From the NCBI RefSeq assembly GCF_001406815.1, contig NZ_CVRR01000048.1, positions 114,549 through 178,548 on the forward strand: a stretch of 64,000 nt of DNA. Direction: 5' to 3'. Origin of the DNA: Roseburia faecis. Lineage in GTDB: Bacteria > Bacillota > Clostridia > Lachnospirales > Lachnospiraceae. The translations under genes were made by a program, and so were the position numbers. This document shows, in pieces, positions 45,801 through 54,089 of this stretch. Under the pieces are notes generated by a model. The model worked only from the letters and a program-made list of their open reading frames with translations, was not told the origin of the DNA and made no database searches. The stretch's first letter is position 1. Each line of letters begins with the position of its first letter.

Positions 45801-47244
45801 TCTGGCGATCGCGGCTGCCAAAGCGGCTGTGGATCAGCTGGATACGAAAGATGAAGTCGGTGTGGTAACCTTTGATGATGGTTACACCTGGCAGGTGCCG
45901 CTGGAAAAAGTGAAGGATAAAGACAAGATCCATCAAAGCATCGAGACGATCAGCGAAGGCGGTGGAACGACCATCAAACCGGCCGTGCGTGCGGCACTAA
46001 ATGAAATCAAGAAGAGCAAGGCGCAGCTAAAGCATATTGTCCTTCTGACGGATGGACAGGGGGAAACCGGAAATTTTGAAGATATCATCAAGGACTGCAA
46101 GGATGCCGATGTAACTCTTTCCACGGTAGCGGTTGGAGAGTCGTCTGACAGACAGCTTCTGGAACGACTGGCAACGCAGTGTAACGGCCGCTATTATTAT
46201 TCCGATATCTCAACCGATATCCCGAAAATCTTTGCACAGGAAGTATTTTTAAATGGAGATACCTATTTGCAGAACGGACAGTTTTCACTGAAAGGAAACA
46301 GCAGCAATGCCATCACGAAAAATCTCTTTGCCGATGGCTGGCCGCAGATCAAAGGGTACGTGAGTGCCTCTCCGAAAACCGGAGCCAATGTGCTGCTGGC
46401 ATCTGCCGAAAAGGATGACCCGATTTTGTCTGTCATGCAGTATGGACTGGGGCATACGGTTGCGTGGAATACCGATGTGACAAACCGCTGGACTGCCGGG
46501 CTGGCACAGCAGAATGATTACGTGCAGCTGTGGAAGCGGATCATCGATTACAGTGCAGGAAATACAGCACTCGGCGAAGACCGTGTGGATGTAACTACTG
46601 TAAACGGAACAACGAAAGTTACCTATTATGCCAAAGACTACGCAGAGCAGACACAGGTGGAGGCTGTGTACACGGATCCGGATGGAAAAACGCATCAGGC
46701 GAAACTGACCGCAAGTGCGCCGGGAACTTATGAGGCACAGCTGGATACGACAGTCTCCGGTGTCTACAATCTGAGCGTGCAGCGGAAAAACGGCAAAAAA
46801 ATCGAAAATGCCCTGACCACCGCAGCCGTGGTACAGTATTCGCAGGAGTACAAATTTGCGCTGACAAACGACAGCTTTTGTGCGTTCATCAAACAGTATG
46901 GAAAGGTGCTTTCCCCAAAGAAGAATGTATGGAAGAAGTTAAAAGCTTCCGGGCGGGCACGGGTTTGTCTGACCAATCCGCTTTTAATCCTTTTGCTTTT
47001 CGTATTTCTTGCAGATATCGCCATGCGGCGGTTTGCCTATGTTCCGCCAATGCCACACTGGACGAGACCAGCAAAAAAAGCTATAATGACAAAAGAAAAA
47101 ACAGCAGAAGACGGGCAGCCGGAGCCGGAAGCAGAAAAACCAAAGGAAAAGACAAAGAAAGCAAAACCGGAGGAAACGGCTTCCCAGGCACTCGATACTT
47201 CTGCGCTGTTAAAGAAAAAAGAAAAGCGGAATCATTCCGTTTAA
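42832..47244 (+). CDS. Giant membrane protein with three VWA domains (BatA-like plus amidotransferase-like region)
   Basis: A 1470-residue protein that looks like two fused VWA membrane proteins. Residues 1-80 hold two helices in a BatA-type start (FESLWPLAFLLAVPVV). VWA 1 has MIDAS DTSGS at 95-99. Helices follow at about 565-625. VWA 2 has DLSES from D632. A class I glutamine-amidotransferase-like segment (about 860-965, GLVACGGEDSFALGG) comes next. VWA 3 has DHSGS from D974 and LLTDGQGETG. The last helix is near 1378-1400, with a charged cytosolic Lys/Glu tail. It is the likely partner of MoxR. Fusion of the two halves is unusual; no frameshift is involved. Confidence 0.88.
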   Translation: MIFESLWPLAFLLAVPVVVILYLLVPKGTDTPVSSNLLWKKLFYNEQSKTFWEKFLHNLLMYLQIVILLLLILALMAPFVQRKGTGSTDVVYLIDTSGSMKHLTKGGNTRLGEAVSEIKEQIAASDGAKISIVTCDGTGTNLLAVHTSEKKALYRTLADIKGTDTAGSLSDALATVQTVQKKDKKNDLADVIVYTDGIGAKQTKNLKSQLQATIRVVGSPVSNVANTFLSCTKDSSGDTYTVASGVTNYSDHAANMEITLYEGKKILEVRTLFLAADETYTCLFKQVNWGNQPLHTELSAVTFAGSSQKDSLHEDNCAYALKDQVSTSKATLIGEGNTYIEKAYLAVTGENLSKAKTTDALDRDDPGVCIFDADTAVQESNQQKAQMIFAKEGKNEEKNVSLSAGDTELTSGIRDFALGVNQTYVYDLPVWATGFLWNGKQCAAYYGEHDGIREVVLGFDLRESDFALQPEFPVFMNHALHYLEDSSLLSQNVYDAGDTVQFHALNGVDVQQIAAPTDQAGLFTVKAGDRKESYIVKFACSSQSDGRITAGDSGSRNTMQRQLVRKQMRNVILILVLLLMILEWICYVRQMRYRGRFYLAVRLVGLALLVLAVCGISVPLSHAKDTTVFLVDLSESNAANLTQMEQYMSRQVKDMPKNNQYAIVTFGANAVVEQFLTSEKHSFQILSAPEADATNLEEAVSTGLSMIPDNAAGRLVVLTDGKQTKGNIEHTASALTAKNVQLYSVLYEDTKQGSDAYIENVEMPEYLYPGDSYSMTVTVESNYETDAKLQLLQGTEMVSQTGVHLNKGSNRFVLKQKVVGTDAQQYTVRVKAPKDTCEKNNDYGTYATVDSLPKILLVSGMGEDSTPFLGLLDAAGCNYRQVSAVSAPDTLKEMLQYKSIILENVYRTDLPEGFLKNLKTYVKDYGCGLVACGGEDSFALGGYLDTELEKLLPVDMQLRGVNEKQNLAMVMVIDHSGSMSEQTEGGTNLDLAIAAAKAAVDQLDTKDEVGVVTFDDGYTWQVPLEKVKDKDKIHQSIETISEGGGTTIKPAVRAALNEIKKSKAQLKHIVLLTDGQGETGNFEDIIKDCKDADVTLSTVAVGESSDRQLLERLATQCNGRYYYSDISTDIPKIFAQEVFLNGDTYLQNGQFSLKGNSSNAITKNLFADGWPQIKGYVSASPKTGANVLLASAEKDDPILSVMQYGLGHTVAWNTDVTNRWTAGLAQQNDYVQLWKRIIDYSAGNTALGEDRVDVTTVNGTTKVTYYAKDYAEQTQVEAVYTDPDGKTHQAKLTASAPGTYEAQLDTTVSGVYNLSVQRKNGKKIENALTTAAVVQYSQEYKFALTNDSFCAFIKQYGKVLSPKKNVWKKLKASGRARVCLTNPLLILLLFVFLADIAMRRFAYVPPMPHWTRPAKKAIMTKEKTAEDGQPEPEAEKPKEKTKKAKPEETASQALDTSALLKKKEKRNHSV

Positions 47245-47262
47245 AAGAAAACAGGAGTCATT

Positions 47263-48993
47263 ATGCAATCAGACAGCAATTTACGAGAAACGTTACGGAG
47301 TATCGACCATAAAAGTTATCCGGCATACAAATCCCTGCGGGGAAGTTACCGGTTTGCAGACTATGTGTTATCCATCGATCATGTGCAGGGAGATCCTTTT
47401 GCGGCACCTTCCCATGTGCGCGTGACCGTGGATGCAAAGGCAGCGGCATTTCCGGAATATGCCATGAAAAATACACGGACGCGCACAGCATTGGCAGATG
47501 AACTGCTGCGCACGTTTGCCGCACAGATCAACCACTTTACATTTAAGGCGAAGGGATCGGGCAAGAGCGGCCTGATTTCGGTAACCCACTGCGGACAGGA
47601 GATTCTGACCCGGACAGCCTGTGAAGTGAATGAAAAAGAAATTACCGCGCGTTTTGCGGTAGGATTTCCGGCAAACGGACGGACGATCAATGCCAGGGAA
47701 CTGGAGAAAATTCTGTTTACCTATCTGCCGGAATGTGTAAAGCATTCATTTTATTATAAGAATCTCGATGCCCGCAGAATCCGGGATGCCGTGGAACTGG
47801 CAGAAGACCAGCAGGCAGTCCGTGACCAGCTGAAAGAACAGGGGCTGGTTGCATTTGTTGCCGATGATGCGGTACTGCCGCGGGAGAGCGGGATTTCCTC
47901 CCGGCCGATGAAACAGTCTGTAGCCTTTACCTCTCCGGAATCCCTTAGGGTGACGATGCAGCTTCCGCACAGGGGTGCGGTCACCGGTATGGGAATCCCG
48001 AAAGGAATCACACTGATTGTCGGTGGCGGCTATCATGGAAAATCCACACTTCTGACTGCACTCGAACTGGGCGTTTATAACCATATCGCAGGGGACGGCA
48101 GAGAGTTTGTGATCACGGATGAGACCGCCTTAAAACTTCGTTCGGAGGACGGACGGTTTATCAAAGATGTCGATATTTCCATGTTTATCAATGACCTGCC
48201 AAACGGAAAAGATACCCATCATTTTTCGACGGAAGATGCCAGCGGAAGCACATCGCAGGCAGCCGGGATCGTGGAAGGCATGGAGGCGGGAAGCCGCCTG
48301 TTTCTGCTGGATGAGGATACGTCCGCGACGAACTTTATGGTAAGGGATGCATTTATGCAGAAAGTAGTCAGTCCGGACAAAGAGCCGATCACGCCGTTTC
48401 TTTCCCGTGCGCGGGAACTGTATGAGCAGGCAGGAATTTCTACCATCCTGGTAGCGGGCAGTTCCGGTGCCTTTTTCCATATTGCGGATACCGTGATCCA
48501 GATGGACCGTTACAAGCCGGTTGATATTACAAAAAAAGCAAAGGCATTGTGCAAAGAATTTCCGATTTCAGAGGAAAAGCCACTTCCGTTCGCCCTGCCA
48601 CACAGTCACCGGATCATGGAAAAAGATAAAAACGGTGCCACAAAACGCAGGGATTACCGGAGCGGAGCCGTGCGCAAAAATGAGCCGGAGCGGTTAAAAT
48701 TAAAAACCATGGGAACGGATGGATTTGCCATCGGAAAGCAGACCGTGGATCTGCGGTATTTAGAACAGCTGATCGACAGCGAACAGACCGCGTGCCTTGG
48801 CATGCTCTTAAAATATGCGGTTGAACACCTGGTGGACGGCAAACGGACAATTGCCGAAGTCGTTGTACAGTTACAGAAAGAACTCGAAACGTCCGGCATG
48901 CGTTTTCTGGCAGAAAACGGTATCGTTTCGGGCGGTTATGCCATGCCGCGGGTGCAGGAGATGTATTCCTGTTTTAACCGTTATCGTGTATAG
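47263..48993 (+). CDS. ABC-class ATPase (PF09818 type, MRB1590-like)
   Basis: A 576-residue cytosolic ATPase. The N-terminal region (1-240, starting LRETLRSIDHKSYPAYKSLRG) precedes an ABC-type nucleotide domain with Walker A GGGYHGKSTLL, a signature region DASGSTSQAA, and Walker B LFLLDEDTSATNFMVRD. A C-terminal domain (from about 455) includes a basic segment. It matches the predicted ABC_ATPase family whose trypanosome relative MRB1590 binds RNA; the bacterial role is unknown. It follows the VWA gene by 18 bases. Confidence 0.88.
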   Translation: MQSDSNLRETLRSIDHKSYPAYKSLRGSYRFADYVLSIDHVQGDPFAAPSHVRVTVDAKAAAFPEYAMKNTRTRTALADELLRTFAAQINHFTFKAKGSGKSGLISVTHCGQEILTRTACEVNEKEITARFAVGFPANGRTINARELEKILFTYLPECVKHSFYYKNLDARRIRDAVELAEDQQAVRDQLKEQGLVAFVADDAVLPRESGISSRPMKQSVAFTSPESLRVTMQLPHRGAVTGMGIPKGITLIVGGGYHGKSTLLTALELGVYNHIAGDGREFVITDETALKLRSEDGRFIKDVDISMFINDLPNGKDTHHFSTEDASGSTSQAAGIVEGMEAGSRLFLLDEDTSATNFMVRDAFMQKVVSPDKEPITPFLSRARELYEQAGISTILVAGSSGAFFHIADTVIQMDRYKPVDITKKAKALCKEFPISEEKPLPFALPHSHRIMEKDKNGATKRRDYRSGAVRKNEPERLKLKTMGTDGFAIGKQTVDLRYLEQLIDSEQTACLGMLLKYAVEHLVDGKRTIAEVVVQLQKELETSGMRFLAENGIVSGGYAMPRVQEMYSCFNRYRV

Positions 48994-49017
48994 AAAAAGG
49001 GAAGCACAGGAGAGACT

Positions 49018-49554
49018 ATGAAAAGAATATTAGTTGTCGTTGACATGCAAAACGATTTTACGACCGGACCGCTGGGCAATGCAGAGTGTGCAGCAGTCAT
49101 TCCGAAGGTCGCGGAAGTGATAAAAACAGGCGTGTATGACAGAATCATTTTCACCCAAGACACGCACCAGAGTAATTATCTGGATACGCAGGAAGGAAAG
49201 CGGCTGCCCGTCGTGCACTGCATCGAAGGAACCGAAGGCTGGGAGATTGCGCCTGTGATCCGTAAGGCAGCATCCTTTTATTCCAAAGAACAGATCGAGA
49301 CGATCTGTAAGCCGGCATTTGGCAGTGTGCAGCTTGGTGAGTGCTTAAAGCAGTACTGCGGTGATGCAGAGGCACAGATTGATTTCTGTGGCGTGTGCAC
49401 GGGTATCTGTGTCATCAGCAATGTCATGATTGCCAAAGCCTTTGTTCCGGAAGCGCGCGTGTGCGTGATTGAAAAAGCATGCGCCTGCGTGACACCGGAG
49501 TCGCACCGCACGGCGATCGAAGCGATGAAAACCTGTCAGGTGGATATACAGTAA
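49018..49554 (+). CDS. pncA: Cysteine hydrolase, probable nicotinamidase
   Basis: A 178-residue isochorismatase-fold enzyme. VVDMQNDF carries the catalytic Asp, the Lys is in CKPAFGS, and the Cys is in VCTGICVISN (order D-K-C). THQSNYLDTQEGKRLPVVHCI resembles the nicotinamidase metal-site region but is shorter than in classic PncA. The next gene, 37 bases downstream, is nicotinate phosphoribosyltransferase, which uses the expected product, so nicotinamide deamidation is the best guess. SD CAGGAGAG. Confidence 0.8.
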   Translation: MKRILVVVDMQNDFTTGPLGNAECAAVIPKVAEVIKTGVYDRIIFTQDTHQSNYLDTQEGKRLPVVHCIEGTEGWEIAPVIRKAASFYSKEQIETICKPAFGSVQLGECLKQYCGDAEAQIDFCGVCTGICVISNVMIAKAFVPEARVCVIEKACACVTPESHRTAIEAMKTCQVDIQ

Positions 49555-49591
49555 TTGTATCTTATTTAAGTAAGAAGAAAAGAGAAGAATT

Positions 49592-50797
49592 ATGAAGTTA
49601 AATCAGATCATCACCAGTCTGCTGGAAACAGACATGTACAAATTCAGTATGGGAGAGGCCATCTATCACCAGTTCTCCGACTATAAAACCACATGGACAT
49701 TCAAGTGCCGCAATACCGATGTGCACTTTACGGCAGAGATGGTGCAGGAGATCAAAGAGCAGATTAAGGCATACTGCAGTCTGCGTTTTACGGAACAAGA
49801 GCTGGACTATCTGAACCGCATTACATGGATCAAGGGAAGCTATATTGATTTCCTGCGCCTGTGGCAGCCGCGCTATGAGGATTTTAAGATTTCGGATGAG
49901 GCGGAATGCGGACTTTCCATCGAGACATTCGGTACCTGGCTGAATACGTCCTTGTATGAGATCCCGACACTGGCGATTGTCAACGAAGTGTATTTCCGTA
50001 TGGCGTACGATTATGACAGGCTTTATGCCAGTTTCCGGGAACGTCTGGAGCAGAAGATCAAAGATGCCAGCGGCAGATACGAGATCGGTTCGTTCAGTGA
50101 ATTCGGACTGCGCCGCCGTCTTTCCGCAGAGGCACAGGAGCTTGCTGTCCGCAAGCTGAAAGAAGCAGAGTTTCGCGGGTCAGAATTTGTCGGAACGTCC
50201 AACGTCTATCTGGCAAAGAAATACAATCTGACACCGGTCGGAACCATGGCACATGAGTGGATCATGTGTGTCGGACAGGGAAATCACAAACATAACCCGG
50301 CATACTCCAACTGGTACGCGCTTGATGCCTGGGTACGCGAGTATGGCGTGTTAAACGGTATTGCACTGACCGATGCGATTACGACCGATTGTTTCCTGCG
50401 GGATTTCCAGCTGACCTATGCAACGTTATTCTCCGGCGTGCGTCATGACAGCGGAGATCCGGTGGAGTGGGGCGAAAAAATGATCGCACACTACCAGAAA
50501 CTGGGAATCGATCCGGCAAATAAAACTTTATTGTTCAGTGATTCTCTTGATTTTGCACGGGCACACGAACTGTATGAACATTTCCGGAACCGCACAAAGG
50601 TGGCTTTCGGAATCGGCACCTATATCTCGAATGATACGGAGGTACCGGCACTGAATATCGTCATGAAAACCACGCTGTGCAACGGTATGGATGTCGCAAA
50701 GATTTCCGATACTCCGGGCAAGGGAATGTGTAAGAACCCGGATTATGTGCACTATCTGAAACGATGCATCGACTGGCGTATGAATCATGACAGATAA
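49592..50797 (+). CDS. pncB: Nicotinate phosphoribosyltransferase
   Basis: A 401-residue enzyme that converts nicotinate and PRPP to nicotinate mononucleotide in NAD salvage. Visible: LLETDMYKFSMGEAIYHQF at the N-terminus, FSEFGLRRRLSAEAQELA with the RRR loop, GTSNVYLAKKYNLTPVGTMAHEWIM with the catalytic His region, and GVRHDSGDP in the phosphate site. Length fits the PncB1/enterobacterial type. AAGAAAAGAGAAG precedes ATG 49592. It forms a salvage pair with the upstream hydrolase. Confidence 0.96.
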   Translation: MKLNQIITSLLETDMYKFSMGEAIYHQFSDYKTTWTFKCRNTDVHFTAEMVQEIKEQIKAYCSLRFTEQELDYLNRITWIKGSYIDFLRLWQPRYEDFKISDEAECGLSIETFGTWLNTSLYEIPTLAIVNEVYFRMAYDYDRLYASFRERLEQKIKDASGRYEIGSFSEFGLRRRLSAEAQELAVRKLKEAEFRGSEFVGTSNVYLAKKYNLTPVGTMAHEWIMCVGQGNHKHNPAYSNWYALDAWVREYGVLNGIALTDAITTDCFLRDFQLTYATLFSGVRHDSGDPVEWGEKMIAHYQKLGIDPANKTLLFSDSLDFARAHELYEHFRNRTKVAFGIGTYISNDTEVPALNIVMKTTLCNGMDVAKISDTPGKGMCKNPDYVHYLKRCIDWRMNHDR

Positions 50798-50838
50798 AAG
50801 AATGTTTTTTTTGTAGATAATTATTAAGGAGAGAGCAG

Positions 50839-52059
50839 ATGGGAAAAATTGAGGGTGTTCGAATCAAAAATTTTGGACCGTTGAAAGACATTGTGATGGG
50901 GAAGACGCTTTCTAATCAAAAGGGAATGGCTCTTGGAAATTTAACCGCCATTATAGGACCTAGCGGGAATGGGAAAAGTACTCTGGCAGATGCATTTGGC
51001 TTTTTGGCAGATTGTCTGGAAATAGGGGTTGAAGCTGCCTGTGATACAAAAAATAGAGGTGGTTTTCAACAAATTCGATCACAGGGAGTTGAAGAAGCAA
51101 TAAAATTTGAATTATATTACCGGGAAACAAGTACGACACGCCCAATCACGTATGAATTGGAGATTGATGAAGATGGTATGGGAAGACCTTATGTGAAAGA
51201 AGAACGGCTTCGTCAACGTGTGGAAAAAAGAGGATGGCCATTATCCTTTTTGTTTTTGCAGAGTGGAAAAGGTTATGCTTATGAGGGAAAAGAAGGTGGA
51301 GCGGATGACAACGGGCGTAGTGTAAAAGGAGAAAAGGTAGATGTTGAATTAGCAGATATCCGAAAGCTTGGAATTGTGACCTTAGGAGCTATGAAACAGT
51401 ATGAACGTATTGAAAAGTTCTTAAATTTCTTAAAGAGCTGGTATCTTTGTTATTTTTCTCCGGATGCAGCACGGTCTCTGCAGACAGCAGCCCCACAGCC
51501 ATATCTGAATCGAACGGGTAGTAATATTAATAATGTTGCGCAGTATATGTATCGGGAAAATAAAAAAGAATTTACAAAAGTACTAAAAGAAATTCAGACG
51601 AAACTTCCGAATATAGAAAAAATTGAGCCTGTGAAATTTGATAACGGTCAGATGATGCTCAAGTTTTGGGAACATGGATTTGAAAAAGCATTTTATTCAC
51701 CAAAGATGTCGGATGGTACTTTGAAGTTATTTGCATATTATTTGTTATTGCATGAAAAGAATCCACGGCAGCTGGTATTTATAGAAGAACCGGAAAATGG
51801 TTTATATCATCAGTATTTAAGCATGCTTGCAGAGGAAATGTTAAAAAGCGTTGGTACGGGATTTTCCAAGCAATTATTTGTTACTACACACAGTCCTTTT
51901 TTTGTCAATGCATTGTCGCCGGATCATGTATGGGTGCTGACAAAGGGAGAAAATGGTTTTTCAAGTATTAAACGTGCATCAGAATATGATTTTGTCAAAG
52001 AACTTTCCGAAGAGGGTGTTCCTTTGGGGGATATGTGGTACAGTCGCTATTTTGGATAA
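50839..52059 (+). CDS. AAA family ATPase (AAA15/AAA21, OLD-like)
   Basis: A 406-residue SMC/RecF-like ATPase. Walker A is GPSGNGKST (G40-K46), the signature-like region MSDGTLKLFAYYLLL, Walker B FIEEPENGLYHQ (E316-E317), and the switch TTHSPFFVNAL. Such ATPases pair with Toprim-like nucleases in OLD-type, Gabija-like and related defence modules. The partner here is the DUF4276 protein starting 12 bases downstream. Composition is more AT-rich than the flanking pncB and oxidase genes, which suggests insertion as a unit. SD AAGGAGAG. Confidence 0.88.
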   Translation: MGKIEGVRIKNFGPLKDIVMGKTLSNQKGMALGNLTAIIGPSGNGKSTLADAFGFLADCLEIGVEAACDTKNRGGFQQIRSQGVEEAIKFELYYRETSTTRPITYELEIDEDGMGRPYVKEERLRQRVEKRGWPLSFLFLQSGKGYAYEGKEGGADDNGRSVKGEKVDVELADIRKLGIVTLGAMKQYERIEKFLNFLKSWYLCYFSPDAARSLQTAAPQPYLNRTGSNINNVAQYMYRENKKEFTKVLKEIQTKLPNIEKIEPVKFDNGQMMLKFWEHGFEKAFYSPKMSDGTLKLFAYYLLLHEKNPRQLVFIEEPENGLYHQYLSMLAEEMLKSVGTGFSKQLFVTTHSPFFVNALSPDHVWVLTKGENGFSSIKRASEYDFVKELSEEGVPLGDMWYSRYFG

Positions 52060-52071
52060 TGTGGAGGGAGT

Positions 52072-52740
52072 ATGTACTTTCAATTTTTAATAGAAGACCA
52101 GTCAACTGAAATATTAGTTGGACATGTAATGGGAAAATTAAAAGAGAAATACCCGGAGAAAGAGATCCTTTATGACAGTAAGCCATTTAAAGGAATTGGG
52201 CATTTACCAACAAAGGGAAATCTTATGGAGCGCAAGGGAGGCAATTTACTGAATAATCTTCATATATATTTGCGTGGATTTGATAAAAAACTGGCAGGCA
52301 TGGAACATGCGACTATTGTTGTTGTGTTGGACAATGACAAACGTGACTATGATATTTTTCAGCAAAATCTCAACCAGGTAGCAAAGGATGTTGTGATGTT
52401 AACGGACTATGCCTTCTGTATTGCGGTAAAAGAGATGGAGGCGTGGTTATTAGGAGATGAAGATGCCATTTATAGTGCATATCCGGAAGCAAAGAAGAAA
52501 TTTCTGAAAAATTATAAGCAGGACGAGATTGTTGACACATGGGAAGTGTTGGCAAATATGGTATATCCCGGAGGATTAGCAAAATTACATAAAGTGTCTA
52601 AAAATAGTTATAAGGAAACGGGAAAAGCAAAATGTGAGTGGGCTGATAAAATAGGTCAAAAACTTGTTTTAGAAAAGAATGTCTCTCCAAGTTTTCAAAA
52701 ATTTTTATTTGAACTTTGTTCAAGGATTGAAGCAGCGTAA
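52072..52740 (+). CDS. DUF4276 family protein (Toprim-like)
   Basis: A 222-residue protein. The start FLIEDQSTE places a Glu at position 8, as in the Toprim acidic residue. VVVLDNDKRD provides the DxD-like motif, and KEMEAWLLGD is the other family hallmark. This is the DUF4276 pattern, a divergent Toprim group usually encoded directly after an AAA ATPase. It would be the nuclease or effector half of the pair. No related module elsewhere in the window. Confidence 0.85.
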   Translation: MYFQFLIEDQSTEILVGHVMGKLKEKYPEKEILYDSKPFKGIGHLPTKGNLMERKGGNLLNNLHIYLRGFDKKLAGMEHATIVVVLDNDKRDYDIFQQNLNQVAKDVVMLTDYAFCIAVKEMEAWLLGDEDAIYSAYPEAKKKFLKNYKQDEIVDTWEVLANMVYPGGLAKLHKVSKNSYKETGKAKCEWADKIGQKLVLEKNVSPSFQKFLFELCSRIEAA

Positions 52741-52790
52741 GAAGAGTGTTTTTGGAATGATTTAAAAACAAAGGAAGAAGGAACAGACCT

Positions 52791-53807
52791 ATGAATTATA
52801 CAGAGTGTATCGAACAGGCGAGAGGCCGCATCGGATCTTACTGTAAAGCGTGCAGTGAATGTAACGGCAGAGCCTGTAAAAACCAGATGCCGGGGCCGGG
52901 AGCCAAAGGCATCGGCGATACCGCCATCCGCAACTATGACAAATGGAAGGAAATCCGCGTCCAGATGGACACGCTGGTCGAAAACCGTCCATGTGATACG
53001 ACACTGGAACTGTTTGGCAGAACGTTTCAGTATCCGTTTTTTGCCGGTCCGGTAGGTGCCGTGCAGCTGCACTACGGAGACTGCCTGAATGATATTTCCT
53101 ACAACGATATTCTCGTTTCCGCCTGTGCAGCATCCGGCATCGCTGCTTTTACCGGAGACGGAACCGACAGCAATGTCATGGTCGCAGCGACAAAAGCAAT
53201 CAAAAACGCCGGCGGACTGGGAATTCCGACCGTAAAGCCGTGGAATATCGAAGTGATCCGGGAGAAAATGGCGATGGTAAAGGATTCCGGTGCCTTTGCC
53301 GTGGCAATGGATATCGATGCGGCAGGACTGCCGTTTTTAAAGAATCTGACACCACCGGCCGGAAGCAAATCGGTGGAGGATCTGCGTGAAGTGAAACAGG
53401 CGGCAGGGCTGCCGTTTATCGTTAAAGGAATCATGACCGTCAAGGGTGCCATGAAGGCAAAAGAAGCCGGGGCCGATGCGATCGTTGTGTCAAACCACGG
53501 CGGGCGTGTTCTGGATCAGTGTCCTGCCACCGCAGAGGTGCTCGAAGAGATCGTAAATGCAGTCGATGGCTCCATGAAGATTTTTGTCGACGGAGGCATC
53601 CGTTCCGGTGTGGATGTGTTTAAGGCATTGGCACTGGGAGCCGATGCGGTGATCATTGCCCGTCCGTTTGTGACTGCCGTGTATGGCGGAGCGCAGGAAG
53701 GCGTCGAGGCTTATGTCAATAAGATCGGAAGTGAGCTGAAAGATACGATGGCAATGTGCGGTGTGGCTTCGCTGAAGGAGATCACACGGGATTGTGTCAG
53801 AGTGTGA
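52791..53807 (+). CDS. FMN-dependent alpha-hydroxy-acid oxidising enzyme with Cys-rich N-terminus
   Basis: A 338-residue TIM-barrel flavoenzyme. FFAGPVGAVQL is the first FMN strand, then GIPTVKPWN, FIVKGIMTVKGAMKAKEAGADAIV-type barrel strand with VSNHGGRVLDQ (catalytic His), and FVDGGIRSGVDVFKALALGADAV for phosphate binding. It is shorter than eukaryotic lactate/glycolate oxidases, as is common in Clostridia. The N-terminus carries C18-x2-C21-x2-C24-x4-C29, which could hold an iron-sulfur cluster or zinc. SD AAGGAAGAAGG. Substrate unknown. It is the last gene of normal composition before the AT-rich block. Confidence 0.88.
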   Translation: MNYTECIEQARGRIGSYCKACSECNGRACKNQMPGPGAKGIGDTAIRNYDKWKEIRVQMDTLVENRPCDTTLELFGRTFQYPFFAGPVGAVQLHYGDCLNDISYNDILVSACAASGIAAFTGDGTDSNVMVAATKAIKNAGGLGIPTVKPWNIEVIREKMAMVKDSGAFAVAMDIDAAGLPFLKNLTPPAGSKSVEDLREVKQAAGLPFIVKGIMTVKGAMKAKEAGADAIVVSNHGGRVLDQCPATAEVLEEIVNAVDGSMKIFVDGGIRSGVDVFKALALGADAVIIARPFVTAVYGGAQEGVEAYVNKIGSELKDTMAMCGVASLKEITRDCVRV

Positions 53808-54089
53808 GAATTACATATTGGGAAAGGATGAAACGCTTGTGTTCGTGGCGCGTGCCATGGATATGGGCGTTTTTTGTATGATTGAGGAAAAATTTGATTA
53901 TTTTTTATGGAGAAAGGGCGAATAATGGAAAAATATGGTATAATAAAAAAATAATAAATAGTAAAAGAGGGATTATTTTAAAAATAAAAGATTTCTTTGT
54001 TTGCTATATAAAACATTATTATTGCATTTTGAATTTTGATATTAATAAAAAAGTGTTAAATGGAAATAAGAGGATAAAGAAGTTATATT
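53808..54089. other. Boundary gap before the AT-rich block
   Basis: The first 70 bases keep the composition of the upstream genes, and an open frame here (NYILGKDETLVFVARAMDMG) could be the relic of a coding sequence. From about 53880 the sequence is strongly AT-rich. Apart from the promoter-like element at 53936 I see nothing functional. An 81-codon frame at 53882-54127 lacks an SD and has the look of non-coding sequence. Confidence 0.5.
53936..53944 (+). promoter_or_regulatory. Extended -10 promoter of the NurA-HerA operon
   Basis: TGGTATAAT with a perfect -10 (53939-53944) and extended TG; no good -35. It would give a leader of about 140 bases before the first gene. Confidence 0.55.
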
